A DNA stretch of 64,000 bases from Hwangdonia lutea (lineage in GTDB: Bacteria; Bacteroidota; Bacteroidia; Flavobacteriales; Flavobacteriaceae), in NCBI RefSeq assembly GCF_032814565.1, contig NZ_CP136521.1, forward strand, positions 3,010,501 to 3,074,500, read 5' to 3'. Below the pieces are notes generated by a model that saw only the letters and a program-made list of their open reading frames with translations, did no database searches and was not told the DNA's origin. Numbering within the stretch: position 1 is the stretch's first letter; every line of letters starts with the position of its first letter. Shown here piece by piece: positions 1 through 8,901 of the stretch. The translations under genes were made by a program, and so were the position numbers.

Positions 1-2
1 TG

Positions 3-1466
3 CAAAAAGCCATAGATTTGGGCTTAAAACCATGTGTGGTTATTAATAAAGTTGATAAAGAAAACTGTACGCCAGACGAGGTGCACGAAAAGGTTTTTGA
101 TTTGATGTTTGAGCTTGGTGCTGAAGAATGGCAATTGGATTTTCCAACCGTTTACGGCTCGGCAAAAAACAATTGGATGAGCGATGATTGGCAAAACGAA
201 ACCAAAAATATTGAACCTTTGTTGGATATGGTTATCGAACATATTCCTGCTCCAAAATTACCAGAAGGTAATACGCAAATGTTAATTACATCTTTGGATT
301 TTTCGTCGTTTACAGGACGAATTGCTATTGGACGTTTAACACGAGGCGAATTAAAGGTAGGACAAAACATTTCGTTGGTAAAACGTGATGGTTCTATTGT
401 GAAAAATAAAATTAAAGAACTGCATACTTTTGAAGGCTTGGGTCGTTTAAAGGTAGAAGAAGTTCAAACAGGCGATATTTGTGCCATTGTTGGTCTTGAA
501 GGTTTTGAAATTGGAGATACAGTTGCCGATTTTGAAGCGCCGGAAGGTTTGCAAACCATCGCTATTGATGAGCCGACGATGAGTATGTTGTTTACCATTA
601 ACGATTCGCCTTTCTTTGGAAAAGACGGAAAGTATGTGACTTCACGTCATATCAAGGAACGTTTAAATAAAGAATTAGAAAAGAATTTAGCACTGCGAGT
701 TGAAGAGACTGATAGTGCCGATAAATTTATGGTGTATGGCCGTGGTGTTTTGCACTTATCGGTTTTAATTGAAACCATGCGTCGTGAAGGATACGAATTG
801 CAAATTGGGCAACCCCAAGTAATCATAAAAGAAATTGACGGTGTAAAATGCGAGCCTGTTGAAGAAATGACGATTGATTTACCAGAGGAAGTTTCCGGTA
901 AGGCCATTGAAATGGTTACCCTGCGTAAAGGCGAAATGCTAAGTATGGAAGCTAAGGGAGACCGTATGGTTTGCGAATTTGTCGTGCCGTCGAGAGGTAT
1001 TATAGGACTAAGAAATCAGCTTTTAACAGCTACAGCTGGAGAAGCAATTATGGCACATCGATTTAAAGAATACCAACCGTTAAAAGGCGGTATTCCTGAG
1101 CGTCAAAACGGGAGTTTGGTGTCTATGGAAACAGGTCAGGCCATTCCGTATTCAATTGATAAACTGCAGGATAGAGGTAAGTTTTTTATAGATCCGGGTG
1201 AAGATATTTACGAAGGACAAGTAATTGGCGAAAACTCTCGTGGTGATGATATGACGGTTAACGTAACCAAAACCAAAAAGTTGAGCAATGTACGCTCGGC
1301 AGGAGCCGACGATAAAGCAAAAATTGTTCCGGCAATTAAGTTTTCTTTAGAAGAGGCTTTAGAATATATTCAAAAAGACGAATATGTTGAGGTAACGCCA
1401 AAGCACTTACGTTTACGTAAAATATTTTTAACCGAAGTTGAACGTAAAAGAAATAAATCTCTCTAA
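3..1466 (+). CDS. typA: GTP-binding protein TypA/BipA (5' end outside window)
   Basis: Ribosome-associated GTPase of the EF-G/LepA superfamily, involved in 50S assembly and stress or cold adaptation. The reading frame is open from base 3, so the gene enters from the left edge. The G4 motif NKVD is at residues 15-18 of the visible 487. About 115 N-terminal residues holding the P-loop and switches are missing, since family members are about 600 aa. After the GTPase remnant come the beta-barrel domain II (TSLDFSSFTGRIAIGRLTRG), EF-G-like domains III and V, and the BipA C-terminal domain (GQVIGENSRGDDMTVNV, LRKIFL). An intrinsic terminator follows 27 nt after the stop. Assignment is secure; only the left boundary is artificial. 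Confidence 0.95.
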   Translation, partial: QKAIDLGLKPCVVINKVDKENCTPDEVHEKVFDLMFELGAEEWQLDFPTVYGSAKNNWMSDDWQNETKNIEPLLDMVIEHIPAPKLPEGNTQMLITSLDFSSFTGRIAIGRLTRGELKVGQNISLVKRDGSIVKNKIKELHTFEGLGRLKVEEVQTGDICAIVGLEGFEIGDTVADFEAPEGLQTIAIDEPTMSMLFTINDSPFFGKDGKYVTSRHIKERLNKELEKNLALRVEETDSADKFMVYGRGVLHLSVLIETMRREGYELQIGQPQVIIKEIDGVKCEPVEEMTIDLPEEVSGKAIEMVTLRKGEMLSMEAKGDRMVCEFVVPSRGIIGLRNQLLTATAGEAIMAHRFKEYQPLKGGIPERQNGSLVSMETGQAIPYSIDKLQDRGKFFIDPGEDIYEGQVIGENSRGDDMTVNVTKTKKLSNVRSAGADDKAKIVPAIKFSLEEALEYIQKDEYVEVTPKHLRLRKIFLTEVERKRNKSL

Positions 1467-1492
1467 TATTATGAATTATTAGAAAAAAAAAC

Positions 1493-1526
1493 AAAAGAGA
1501 ATCCTGAATAGGTTTTCTCTTTTTTT
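1493..1526 (+). terminator. Intrinsic terminator after typA
   Basis: AAAAGAGAATCCT pairs, with one bulge, to AGGTTTTCTCTTTT around a short loop. A T-run ends at 1526. Confidence 0.85.
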
Positions 1527-1805
1527 ATGGCTTTAAAAAAAGCTGTCCAGAATTACATAAACGGAGTATAAAAGTAAACAAGTGCACTATTATCTGTTTG
1601 TCAGTTAATTAGGTTTGTTTGGTTAATTCCCTTGAGGCACATTACTTCCTCGTTATTTTAAAGATTTTTATCTATACTATTATTAAACTTAATACGTTAA
1701 ATGATTTTGTATATTTGGTTCATTCAGAAAACACATATCGTATGGTCGTGTTTTTAAATAAAAATGGCATTAAATTATAAACCTGAAAAAGTAAATTCAT
1801 ATTAA
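1527..1805 (+). promoter_or_regulatory. Intergenic region with candidate promoter for the polysaccharide operon
   Basis: This 279-bp stretch between the typA terminator and the first flippase contains no convincing ORF. TATATTTG at 1710-1717 matches the Bacteroidota -7 consensus TAnnTTTG exactly. No TTG lies at the ideal -33 distance. If used, the leader is roughly 80 nt. Confidence 0.4.
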
Positions 1806-3104
1806 TTGAAAAAATTAATAGATTACATAAACAAAAACGTTTTAATAAAAATTACTTCGCTAAAAACAGCAGCCATTTTAACCAGAATGATTGCTGGCAT
1901 ATTAACATCAAAAGCTATTGCTGTTTTTATTGGGGCTGAGGGTCTCGCCTTAATCGGGAATTTACGAAATTTTGTAAGTGCTGGGCATTCGGTAGCCATA
2001 TTGGGGCTGTATAAAGGAGCCGTAAAGTATATAGCAGAATATAAAGAAAACGTTGTTAGATTAAGTAAAACCATTTCTACCGTTTATTATTTTGGTTTTG
2101 TGTCTTCAATCTTGGTGTCACTTTTATGTTATTTTAATGCCGAAAATATTAATAATTTAATCTTCCCAAATTACAGCAACTATGCTTATGTAATTAAAAT
2201 ATTCGCTTTTGTACTGCCTTTTTATGCTTTGAATATGTTTTCGTTTTCAATAATGAATGGCTTTTCAAAGTACAAAATACTCATTATAATAAACATAATA
2301 GGCCAAATTTTAGGCGTGTCTATCGCACTGTTATTAATTTATCAAAACAATATAGATGGCGCTTTAATTTCGGTTGTTATTGCAGAATCATTAATATTTT
2401 TAATTACTCTGGTAGGCATTATAAATAGACGTAGCTTAACATCGCTTATACAGGTGAAACAAATTAGTTTTAGCTATTTTAAACGGTTGAGCTCGTATTC
2501 GATTATGGCATTGTTTTCGGCTGTTTTATTGCCCATTGTAGCTTTGGCAATCAGGTCGTACATTATCGAGAACGTAGGTTATAAAGACGCTGGTTATTGG
2601 GAAGCCATGACGCGCATATCGAAATACTATCTCATGTTGGTTAGTTCCTTAATGGCACTTTATATTTTACCTAGATTTACTGAAATTGATACGGTTAAGG
2701 AATTTAGAAAAGAAGTTTTTGGGTTTTATAAAACCATAATACCCTTTTTAGCCCTTGCTTTATTTTTAATATATTTATTAAAGCCATTTGTTGTAACATT
2801 TGTTTTTAATGAAGAATTTAAACCCGTTGAAGACTTGTTTTTATGGCAATTGTTGGGCGACTTTTTAAAGGTCTTATCCTTGGTAATTGCCTATCAGTTT
2901 TTAGCCAAAAAAATGTTTTGGCATTATGTGATAACCGAGGTGTTCTTAATTGTAATTTTATACATAACAAGTATATATTTTATAGGTTTATTTGGTGTAA
3001 AAGGTGCGGTAATAGGACATTTTGTGAGTTATTTAATGTATTATGCGGTTATTTTATTAATATTCGGAAGCTCGCTTTTTGGGGTTGATGAAGGAAAGGA
3101 ATAA
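1806..3104 (+). CDS. Wzx-type polysaccharide flippase (O-antigen translocase), copy 1
   Basis: Predicted multi-pass inner-membrane protein (432 aa) of the MATE/PST superfamily, WzxE-like branch, which flips lipid-linked oligosaccharide across the membrane. The N-terminal block with IGAEGLALIGNLRNF resembles the VGPSGLALLGQ block of WzxE-like translocases, and the length is normal. The start is TTG at 1806; the next in-frame ATG (about residue 28) would remove the first amphipathic/TM segment. It is 5 bp upstream of a paralogous flippase. Shared blocks with that copy include the pairs GYWEAMTRIS/GLWEAMNKIS and LLGDFLKVLSLVIAYQFLAKKM/LIGDFFKIIAFSLAYQFHAKKM. It leads an operon with an EptA-like transferase and a glycosyltransferase. 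Confidence 0.85.
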   Translation: MKKLIDYINKNVLIKITSLKTAAILTRMIAGILTSKAIAVFIGAEGLALIGNLRNFVSAGHSVAILGLYKGAVKYIAEYKENVVRLSKTISTVYYFGFVSSILVSLLCYFNAENINNLIFPNYSNYAYVIKIFAFVLPFYALNMFSFSIMNGFSKYKILIIINIIGQILGVSIALLLIYQNNIDGALISVVIAESLIFLITLVGIINRRSLTSLIQVKQISFSYFKRLSSYSIMALFSAVLLPIVALAIRSYIIENVGYKDAGYWEAMTRISKYYLMLVSSLMALYILPRFTEIDTVKEFRKEVFGFYKTIIPFLALALFLIYLLKPFVVTFVFNEEFKPVEDLFLWQLLGDFLKVLSLVIAYQFLAKKMFWHYVITEVFLIVILYITSIYFIGLFGVKGAVIGHFVSYLMYYAVILLIFGSSLFGVDEGKE

Positions 3105-3109
3105 AAAAG

Positions 3110-4399
3110 GTGTTAAAAAAACTATTAGCGAATACCTTTTTAAAGGTTTTTTCGTACAATGGTGTTGTTGTTTTCGGAAAAATAATAGCATCCTTTATAG
3201 TGTCAAAAGTAAGCGCTATCTATCTAGGCCCATCTGGTTATGCTTTAGTTGGAAATTTAAAAAACTTGCTTCAAGGCGTTTTAGGTATTACTGCCAACGG
3301 GTTTGAAAGCGGAATAATTAAATATGTTGCAGAGCATAAAACAAACAACCATAAACTAAAGCAAGTTGTTTCAGCGGTAATTTTTTTGAGCTTTATCTTA
3401 TCGCTTATAATAGGTTTGTTTTTAGTGTTGTTTTCAAAAAGCTTAAGTATTTTTCTTCTTAAAGATATAACTTATGCTTATGTTTTTAGGCTTTTGGCAG
3501 TGCTTTTGCCATTAATATCATTCAATTTTTTAATTATTTATATAGCCAATGGTTTACAAAAACTCAGGTTGTACACCTCCTTAATAACAGTTGCTAATTT
3601 ATTAAATGCCATACTTACTTTTTTTCTTGTTTTTTACTTTAACCTTAAAGGCGCTTTAATAGCGAGCATTATTGTACCTGCATTAAGTTTTTTGATTGGT
3701 TTATGGTTTAAAGATGTACGTAGATTGGTTTCGGGTTTATTTGTTAATGTGCGGCAAGTTTCATTGGTTTTTATAAAATCCATATCTGTTTACATTGCCA
3801 TGGCTACCTATTCTACGGTATTGATAAGTGTCACATATTTGTTAATAAGGAATAAAATTATTGTGGACATTGATACAAACTCTGCGGGATTGTGGGAAGC
3901 CATGAATAAAATATCAACTTTTTACATGATGTTTTTTTCGTCGTTATTTACACTGTATTTGCTGCCGCAGTTAGCCATAAACAAAACAGTTTCGGGATAT
4001 AAAAATATAATGAAGACTTACTTTAAGTACCTTATACCAATTACAATTTTTGTGTTTGTAGGGTTGTTGATTTTTAGGTTGTTTATCATTAAAATATTTT
4101 TAACCGACTCGTTCGCGGCAATTGAACAGTATTTTTATTTGCAGCTTATTGGAGATTTTTTTAAAATAATCGCTTTTTCACTGGCCTACCAGTTTCACGC
4201 CAAAAAAATGGTTACGTTTTATTTTATCACCGATGCTATTTTATATTTGTCCTTTTACTTTATGAGTTTACAATTTTTAAATCATTTTAATTTACAAGGT
4301 GTTTTTTATGCCTATATTATAAGTACTTTATTATATTTAATTTCAGTTTCATTTTTTCTGTTTTTTAACAATGCAAAATATTTAGAAGAAAATGTTTAA
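3110..4399 (+). CDS. Wzx-type polysaccharide flippase (O-antigen translocase), copy 2
   Basis: Second WzxE-like flippase, 429 aa, with the same order of membrane segments as its upstream neighbour (YLGPSGYALVGNLKNLL near the N-terminus, GLWEAMNKIS in the middle, AYQFHAKKM near the end). The GTG start at 3110 is 5 bp after the previous stop. The 3' end overlaps the next gene by 8 bp, which implies translational coupling. The two copies are clearly diverged, so this is an old tandem duplication rather than a recent one or a frameshift-split gene. They may act on different lipid-linked substrates or form a heteromer; this is inference. Confidence 0.84.
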   Translation: MLKKLLANTFLKVFSYNGVVVFGKIIASFIVSKVSAIYLGPSGYALVGNLKNLLQGVLGITANGFESGIIKYVAEHKTNNHKLKQVVSAVIFLSFILSLIIGLFLVLFSKSLSIFLLKDITYAYVFRLLAVLLPLISFNFLIIYIANGLQKLRLYTSLITVANLLNAILTFFLVFYFNLKGALIASIIVPALSFLIGLWFKDVRRLVSGLFVNVRQVSLVFIKSISVYIAMATYSTVLISVTYLLIRNKIIVDIDTNSAGLWEAMNKISTFYMMFFSSLFTLYLLPQLAINKTVSGYKNIMKTYFKYLIPITIFVFVGLLIFRLFIIKIFLTDSFAAIEQYFYLQLIGDFFKIIAFSLAYQFHAKKMVTFYFITDAILYLSFYFMSLQFLNHFNLQGVFYAYIISTLLYLISVSFFLFFNNAKYLEENV

Positions 4400-5942
4400 G
4401 CGATTTAAATTTATTTTAGTACTGCCATTGTTGCTTAAATATATATTCTTGTTAATTTTTATTGATTGGAATTTGCTTGGACGCGAAGATGTTATTGAAG
4501 ATTTCCTTTTTTGTTTGACGGTTGTTTTGCTATTATATGGCAATGTATTAAAAAAACAGTTTCTTGTAGATGCTTTATGTTTTTTTTATGTTTGGTATTT
4601 TGTTATGGAGACCACGTCTTATTTAGCGGTGTCCTCCAATTTTTCATCATCTTATATGTACCTGCTGCTGGAATCCAATAAGCAGGAGTTAAGCGAGTTT
4701 ACCAAGGCATATTTTAGCCTGCCAATTTTTTTGTTTATAATTTTAAGTGGTGCAATATTCTTTATAATTAGAAAAAAACGATTAAAACAGTCCAACAAAT
4801 ACCAATCTGCTGTTGGAATTTTAGGATGCACAGCCATAGTGGTTTTATTAAAATTAACGGGTTTAATTGAAAATAATGCCTACCATAATATAGTGAGGGG
4901 AACTTATGGCTACATAACTTTGCAAAATAGTTTAAAGTTAAATACCAATATAAAAGCCGAAGACATTAGCGTAAAAGCAGATAATGAAGTTTTGGTTTTT
5001 GTTTTGGGCGAATCTACCGCAAGAAATCGTATGGAGATATATGGCTATAACCGCAAAAATACGCCCTTGTTAAACGCAATAAAGGACAGTTTGTTGGTTT
5101 ATAACAATGTAATTTCTACCGATGTTTTTACCTTAAAGGCGCTGCCAAAAATGCTAACTTCCTTGGATGTTGATTCTAAAAAAGAAAACCATTTTAATAT
5201 TGTAGAGGTTTTTAATGCCGCAGGTTACACTACTTATTGGTTATCAAATCAGCGCCCAATAAGTTATCACGACAACGCTATCAGTAAAATTGCTTCTCGG
5301 GCTAAAATGTTTAAATTTTATAACCATATCATCGATAAAAACACCTTGGTTTTAGATGAAATATTATTGCCAGATTACAATAATATTTTAAAAAAACCGG
5401 GAAAAAAAGCAATCTTTATAAGATTGATAGGAACGCACTTTGACTATAATAAAAGATACCCAAGCACCTTTAATAAGTTTAATGCGAACCCCAAGCACAA
5501 ATCCAAAGAAAATATAACCATTAGCCATTACGACAATGCAGTGTTTTACAACGATTTCATACTATATTCGATACTTGAGAGTTTAGAAAAAATGAATACT
5601 AAAAGTGCTTTGTTATACCTGTCGGACCACGGTGAGAATATTTATGACGATGGGACAAGTTTTTTTGGGCGTTCTGAAGAAGTTATAACCAAAAGCATGT
5701 TTGAGATACCTTTTTTACTTTGGACGTCAAACTCGTTTACCTTCCCCAAAGATTTTGAATATAAACCAGACAGGGTATTTATGGCAGACCATACCTATGA
5801 AAGTATTGGGCACGTTTTTGGGGTAATGCATAAAAGTATGGATGCTAGTAAGAGTATATTTAGTAAATCTTTCAAACCAAGACAAAGAAAGGTTTTAGGA
5901 ACTATTGATTTTGATGATTATTTTTCTGTAAAAGATGAGTAA
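4392..5942 (+). CDS. EptA/CptA-like phosphoethanolamine transferase (sulfatase fold)
   Basis: Membrane-anchored alkaline-phosphatase-superfamily transferase (516 aa) expected to move phosphoethanolamine from phosphatidylethanolamine onto a glycolipid sugar or lipid A. The N-terminal ~160 residues hold about four hydrophobic segments; the catalytic domain faces the periplasm. Visible motifs: GESTARNRMEIYGYNRKNTP at 206-225, with E207 the likely metal ligand; T247 in VFTLKALPKM aligned with the nucleophile Thr of CGTSTAYSVPCM in EptA/MCR enzymes; H349 in IGTHFDY; and SDHGE at 411-415. The disulfide cysteines flanking the nucleophile in EptA/MCR are absent. It overlaps both neighbours by 8 bp inside the flippase operon, so a glycan target is plausible. 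Confidence 0.82.
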   Translation: MFKRFKFILVLPLLLKYIFLLIFIDWNLLGREDVIEDFLFCLTVVLLLYGNVLKKQFLVDALCFFYVWYFVMETTSYLAVSSNFSSSYMYLLLESNKQELSEFTKAYFSLPIFLFIILSGAIFFIIRKKRLKQSNKYQSAVGILGCTAIVVLLKLTGLIENNAYHNIVRGTYGYITLQNSLKLNTNIKAEDISVKADNEVLVFVLGESTARNRMEIYGYNRKNTPLLNAIKDSLLVYNNVISTDVFTLKALPKMLTSLDVDSKKENHFNIVEVFNAAGYTTYWLSNQRPISYHDNAISKIASRAKMFKFYNHIIDKNTLVLDEILLPDYNNILKKPGKKAIFIRLIGTHFDYNKRYPSTFNKFNANPKHKSKENITISHYDNAVFYNDFILYSILESLEKMNTKSALLYLSDHGENIYDDGTSFFGRSEEVITKSMFEIPFLLWTSNSFTFPKDFEYKPDRVFMADHTYESIGHVFGVMHKSMDASKSIFSKSFKPRQRKVLGTIDFDDYFSVKDE

Positions 5943-7020
5943 AAAAATATGCTTGTTAACCGATTCTTTAGGTTCTGGTGGTGCAGAAAAAATGGCAGCG
6001 AACATGTCCATATCGTTATCAAACAAAGGTTACGAGGTGTTTGTTGTTTCCATGCTCAACAACATAAGTTACGAGTTTGCCGGAACACTCTACAATTTTG
6101 GTTTAGTTAAAGAAAAAAGCGGTAAACTATTGGCCTTTTTACAGTTTAAAAGGTTTTTTAACAAACAAGGGTTTGATGTAATAATAGACCATAGGGTACG
6201 TGCACGGTTTTTTAAAGAGGTTGTATTTTCAAAGTATGTATTTAAAAAATGTAGGGTTATATATGTTGTTCATCACTACGATTTATCATTGTATTTTACA
6301 GCTTTAAAAATTCCATTTTTATCAAGGTTCCCACACGTTAAAAGCAAAACTTTTGTTTCCGTTAGCAAACAAGTTCAAAATCATTTAAAGCTACAATTAG
6401 AGATTGACAGCATTTTAATTTACAACTATGTTTTGGCTCAAAGTATTGAAACGGCTTTTGGCAAGCACCAACCAAACAATGCAAATTTTAAATATGTAGT
6501 GGCCGTTGGACGGCTCGTTAAGGTAAAACGGTTCGATTTATTAATTAGCAGTTATGCAAAATCAAATCTCCCAAAAAACAACATAAAGCTATTTATCTTA
6601 GGAGAGGGGCCAGAACGGGGCAATTTGGAATCATTGTTAAAAATATTAGGGATGGAAGATATGATTGAATTAAAAGGCTTCCACAATAACCCGTATGGCT
6701 TTATTAAACAAGCACAGGCCTTGGTAATGTCTAGTAAATACGAAGGTTTTCCTATGGTGTTAATCGAAGCTTTAGCTTTATACACACCAATGGTTTCTTT
6801 TAATTGCGAAAGCGGGCCAAGTGAAATTATCCAACATAACAAAAATGGACTTTTAGTTGAAAATCAAAATTCTGAACTATTAATTAAAGCCATGAATACA
6901 CTTCTTTTAAATGAGGAATTATATAAGGATATTAAACACAATATGGCTAAAACACCCAATAAATTTTCAGAAGATAATATCGTTGAACAATGGATAAATT
7001 TAATTGAAAACAGCCATTAA
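5935..7020 (+). CDS. Glycosyltransferase family 4 (GT-B)
   Basis: Retaining GT4 glycosyltransferase, 361 aa, predicted cytosolic or peripheral, transferring a sugar from a nucleotide donor during surface-glycan assembly. The N-terminal Rossmann domain has the glycine-rich acceptor loop SLGSGGAEKMA. The donor domain starts at YVVAVGRLVKVKRFDLLI and includes LFILGEGPERGNL and the EX7E-type region SSKYEGFPMVLIEALA. It overlaps the EptA-like gene by 8 bp (ATGAGTAA) and ends 4 bp into the convergent GT2 gene. Sugar specificity cannot be read from sequence. Confidence 0.9.
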   Translation: MSKKICLLTDSLGSGGAEKMAANMSISLSNKGYEVFVVSMLNNISYEFAGTLYNFGLVKEKSGKLLAFLQFKRFFNKQGFDVIIDHRVRARFFKEVVFSKYVFKKCRVIYVVHHYDLSLYFTALKIPFLSRFPHVKSKTFVSVSKQVQNHLKLQLEIDSILIYNYVLAQSIETAFGKHQPNNANFKYVVAVGRLVKVKRFDLLISSYAKSNLPKNNIKLFILGEGPERGNLESLLKILGMEDMIELKGFHNNPYGFIKQAQALVMSSKYEGFPMVLIEALALYTPMVSFNCESGPSEIIQHNKNGLLVENQNSELLIKAMNTLLLNEELYKDIKHNMAKTPNKFSEDNIVEQWINLIENSH

Positions 7021-7961
7021 TGCTTCAACTTAAAAACAATTAAAGGGTTTATCTTAAATTTGGTTTTGATGTTGAACAGGAACCGTACAACGCCGTTGGG
7101 CAAATAAATTAGGATGCGTTGCAATATATTCAAATTATTCTTGTCGATATCGTCGATAAGTGTTTTCTCTAAAACTTTATTAGATGATAACTTGAAAAAA
7201 ATAAGCGTAGAAAACCGGTTTAAATCCAGATACTTTTTCAAATCATGGTTTTTAATTTCTATGTCTTTGTAGGCATGCAATAATTTGGGGATTGTCTTTT
7301 TTTGCGAAAAGTTAGACATGTTGTTGTCCAACGTTCGGTTGTAAATGGCGCTAGCCGAACTGTTATCCAAGGCAACATTATACTTAAGGGCTATTCTAAT
7401 ATATAAATCGGTGTCTTGTTCAGAAAAAATTTCTGGGTCAAAATCACCAATGAAATCAAAAACATGTTTTGGAACGCAAATAGCCCCAACCCAGGCTACA
7501 CAGTGTTGCAGTGAATGTTTAAAAAAATTGGGCACAATGCCAACAAAGTTCTTTGGTAAACCGTTAAATGTTGCTCTGTGGAAAATGGAATCTGTTTTTT
7601 TTAAAGTGTATCCCGTGCAGTACATGCCCATATTTGGGTAACGATGTATCAAATTATGTAATTGCTCTAAATGGTGTTCCAGCCAAAAATCATCAGCATC
7701 AATAAAGGCAATATGGTTAGCTTTTGCGTTTTTAATACCCGTGTTTCTAGCTATCGATAAACCGGAATTAGGTATGGTAAGTATTGTTATTCTGTCGTCA
7801 TTTATTAATTCTGCCTGCTGTAAACTTTTATCGGTACTACCATCGTTAACAACAATTACCTCAAAATCTTTAAAGGTTTGGTTTAGTACACTTTTTAGGG
7901 TGTTTTTAATAAACGCCTCTTTATTGTACAATGGTGTTATAACAGAGAAAAAGGGTTTCAT
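7017..7961 (-). CDS. Glycosyltransferase family 2 (GT-A)
   Basis: Inverting GT2 glycosyltransferase of about 314 aa. The N-terminal GT-A domain shows FSVITPLYNKEAFIKNTLKS, the uridine-binding VVNDGSTD, the donor segment SIARNTGI and the DXD-like metal motif AFIDADDFW. I place the start at 7961, where ATGA overlaps the stop of the upstream GT2 gene. An ATG seven codons earlier (7982) is possible but would overlap by 25 bp. Its 3' end meets the plus-strand GT4 gene tail to tail. It probably adds a sugar in the same glycan pathway. Confidence 0.88.
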   Translation of the reverse strand: MKPFFSVITPLYNKEAFIKNTLKSVLNQTFKDFEVIVVNDGSTDKSLQQAELINDDRITILTIPNSGLSIARNTGIKNAKANHIAFIDADDFWLEHHLEQLHNLIHRYPNMGMYCTGYTLKKTDSIFHRATFNGLPKNFVGIVPNFFKHSLQHCVAWVGAICVPKHVFDFIGDFDPEIFSEQDTDLYIRIALKYNVALDNSSASAIYNRTLDNNMSNFSQKKTIPKLLHAYKDIEIKNHDLKKYLDLNRFSTLIFFKLSSNKVLEKTLIDDIDKNNLNILQRILIYLPNGVVRFLFNIKTKFKINPLIVFKLKH

Positions 7962-8812
7962 TTTTTGTTTTTTATTAAACAATAATAACCGAGTCTATAA
8001 AAATCATATAAAAATAATGATGGGTTGGAGGAATTGAAATTCTTTATGAGCATTGGTTTTATAAGTTTAAAAATATATAAAACGAGTACATCTAATTTAA
8101 ACCTATCTAGTTTTAAATACACATTCGAAATATAATATTTCTTTGAGCTTATTTTGTTTTTATCAATTAAAAAAATTAAGTTTTTAATTGCTTGATGGGT
8201 CTTTTCTATAAAGGTATTTGCATCATCGTTGCCTAAATGAAATACAGGATTGTTAATGTAATTAAATATTACTTTGTCTTTTTTTAAATTCTCAAAAAAA
8301 ATGACATCTTCACAACCATAACTTTTTAAACTTTCGTCAAATAAATATATATTAAAAATTTGTTTTTTAATATAGAAGTTGGCAGAGCTTGTTGTAAATT
8401 TTTCACGCTTTTTTGTATACAGCCATCTCAATTTTTTAGGCTTTTTAGGGGAAGGTACAGTTTGGCTTATACCTCCATAAACAACTTCTGGATTCTTTAC
8501 CCTTAAATAGTTTTTAATAAAATCGTTTTTTTTGGGGATTACATCTGCATCTAAAAACAGTAAATTGTCAAAAGATGCATTTTTGGCAAGTAGGTTGCGA
8601 ATTGCGCTTCTGCCTATATTTCTGTCTAAAACCTTAAAAGAGCAATTAATTAGTTTGTTTATAGTTTCATTTTCATGGTTTAATTCAGAATTTGAACCAT
8701 CATCAAAAACTAAAATTTCAAATGGTATATTTAATTCTGTAGCTTCTTTAAAAAGCGCTTCAACTAATGAAACTACACAGTAATTATAAGTTGGAATTAA
8801 AATAGATAACAT
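7958..8812 (-). CDS. Glycosyltransferase family 2 (GT-A), second copy
   Basis: GT2 glycosyltransferase, 284 aa, distinct from the downstream one. Motifs: LSILIPTYNYCVVSLVEAL, VFDDGSNSELN, NIGRSAIRNLLA and the DXD region LFLDADVIPK. A further block, FDESLKSYGCEDVIFFENLK, resembles the ED acceptor-base region of GT2 enzymes. It starts the two-gene minus-strand unit, coupled to the next gene through an ATGA overlap. A 2OG oxygenase is transcribed divergently from an 89-bp gap. Confidence 0.88.
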   Translation of the reverse strand: MLSILIPTYNYCVVSLVEALFKEATELNIPFEILVFDDGSNSELNHENETINKLINCSFKVLDRNIGRSAIRNLLAKNASFDNLLFLDADVIPKKNDFIKNYLRVKNPEVVYGGISQTVPSPKKPKKLRWLYTKKREKFTTSSANFYIKKQIFNIYLFDESLKSYGCEDVIFFENLKKDKVIFNYINNPVFHLGNDDANTFIEKTHQAIKNLIFLIDKNKISSKKYYISNVYLKLDRFKLDVLVLYIFKLIKPMLIKNFNSSNPSLFLYDFYRLGYYCLIKNKK

Positions 8813-8901
8813 ATTGCAATTTAAATGATAAAATTACATCTTTTAATAATTTCTAAGTTTAATTAAAAGTGTTAATTTGTATTATTAAAATAAAAACATT
8901 T

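Noticed and set aside
1806-4399. One flippase gene split by a frameshift
   Set aside because: Both ORFs are full-length (432 and 429 aa), each with the complete set of family blocks from N- to C-terminus, so they are paralogues.
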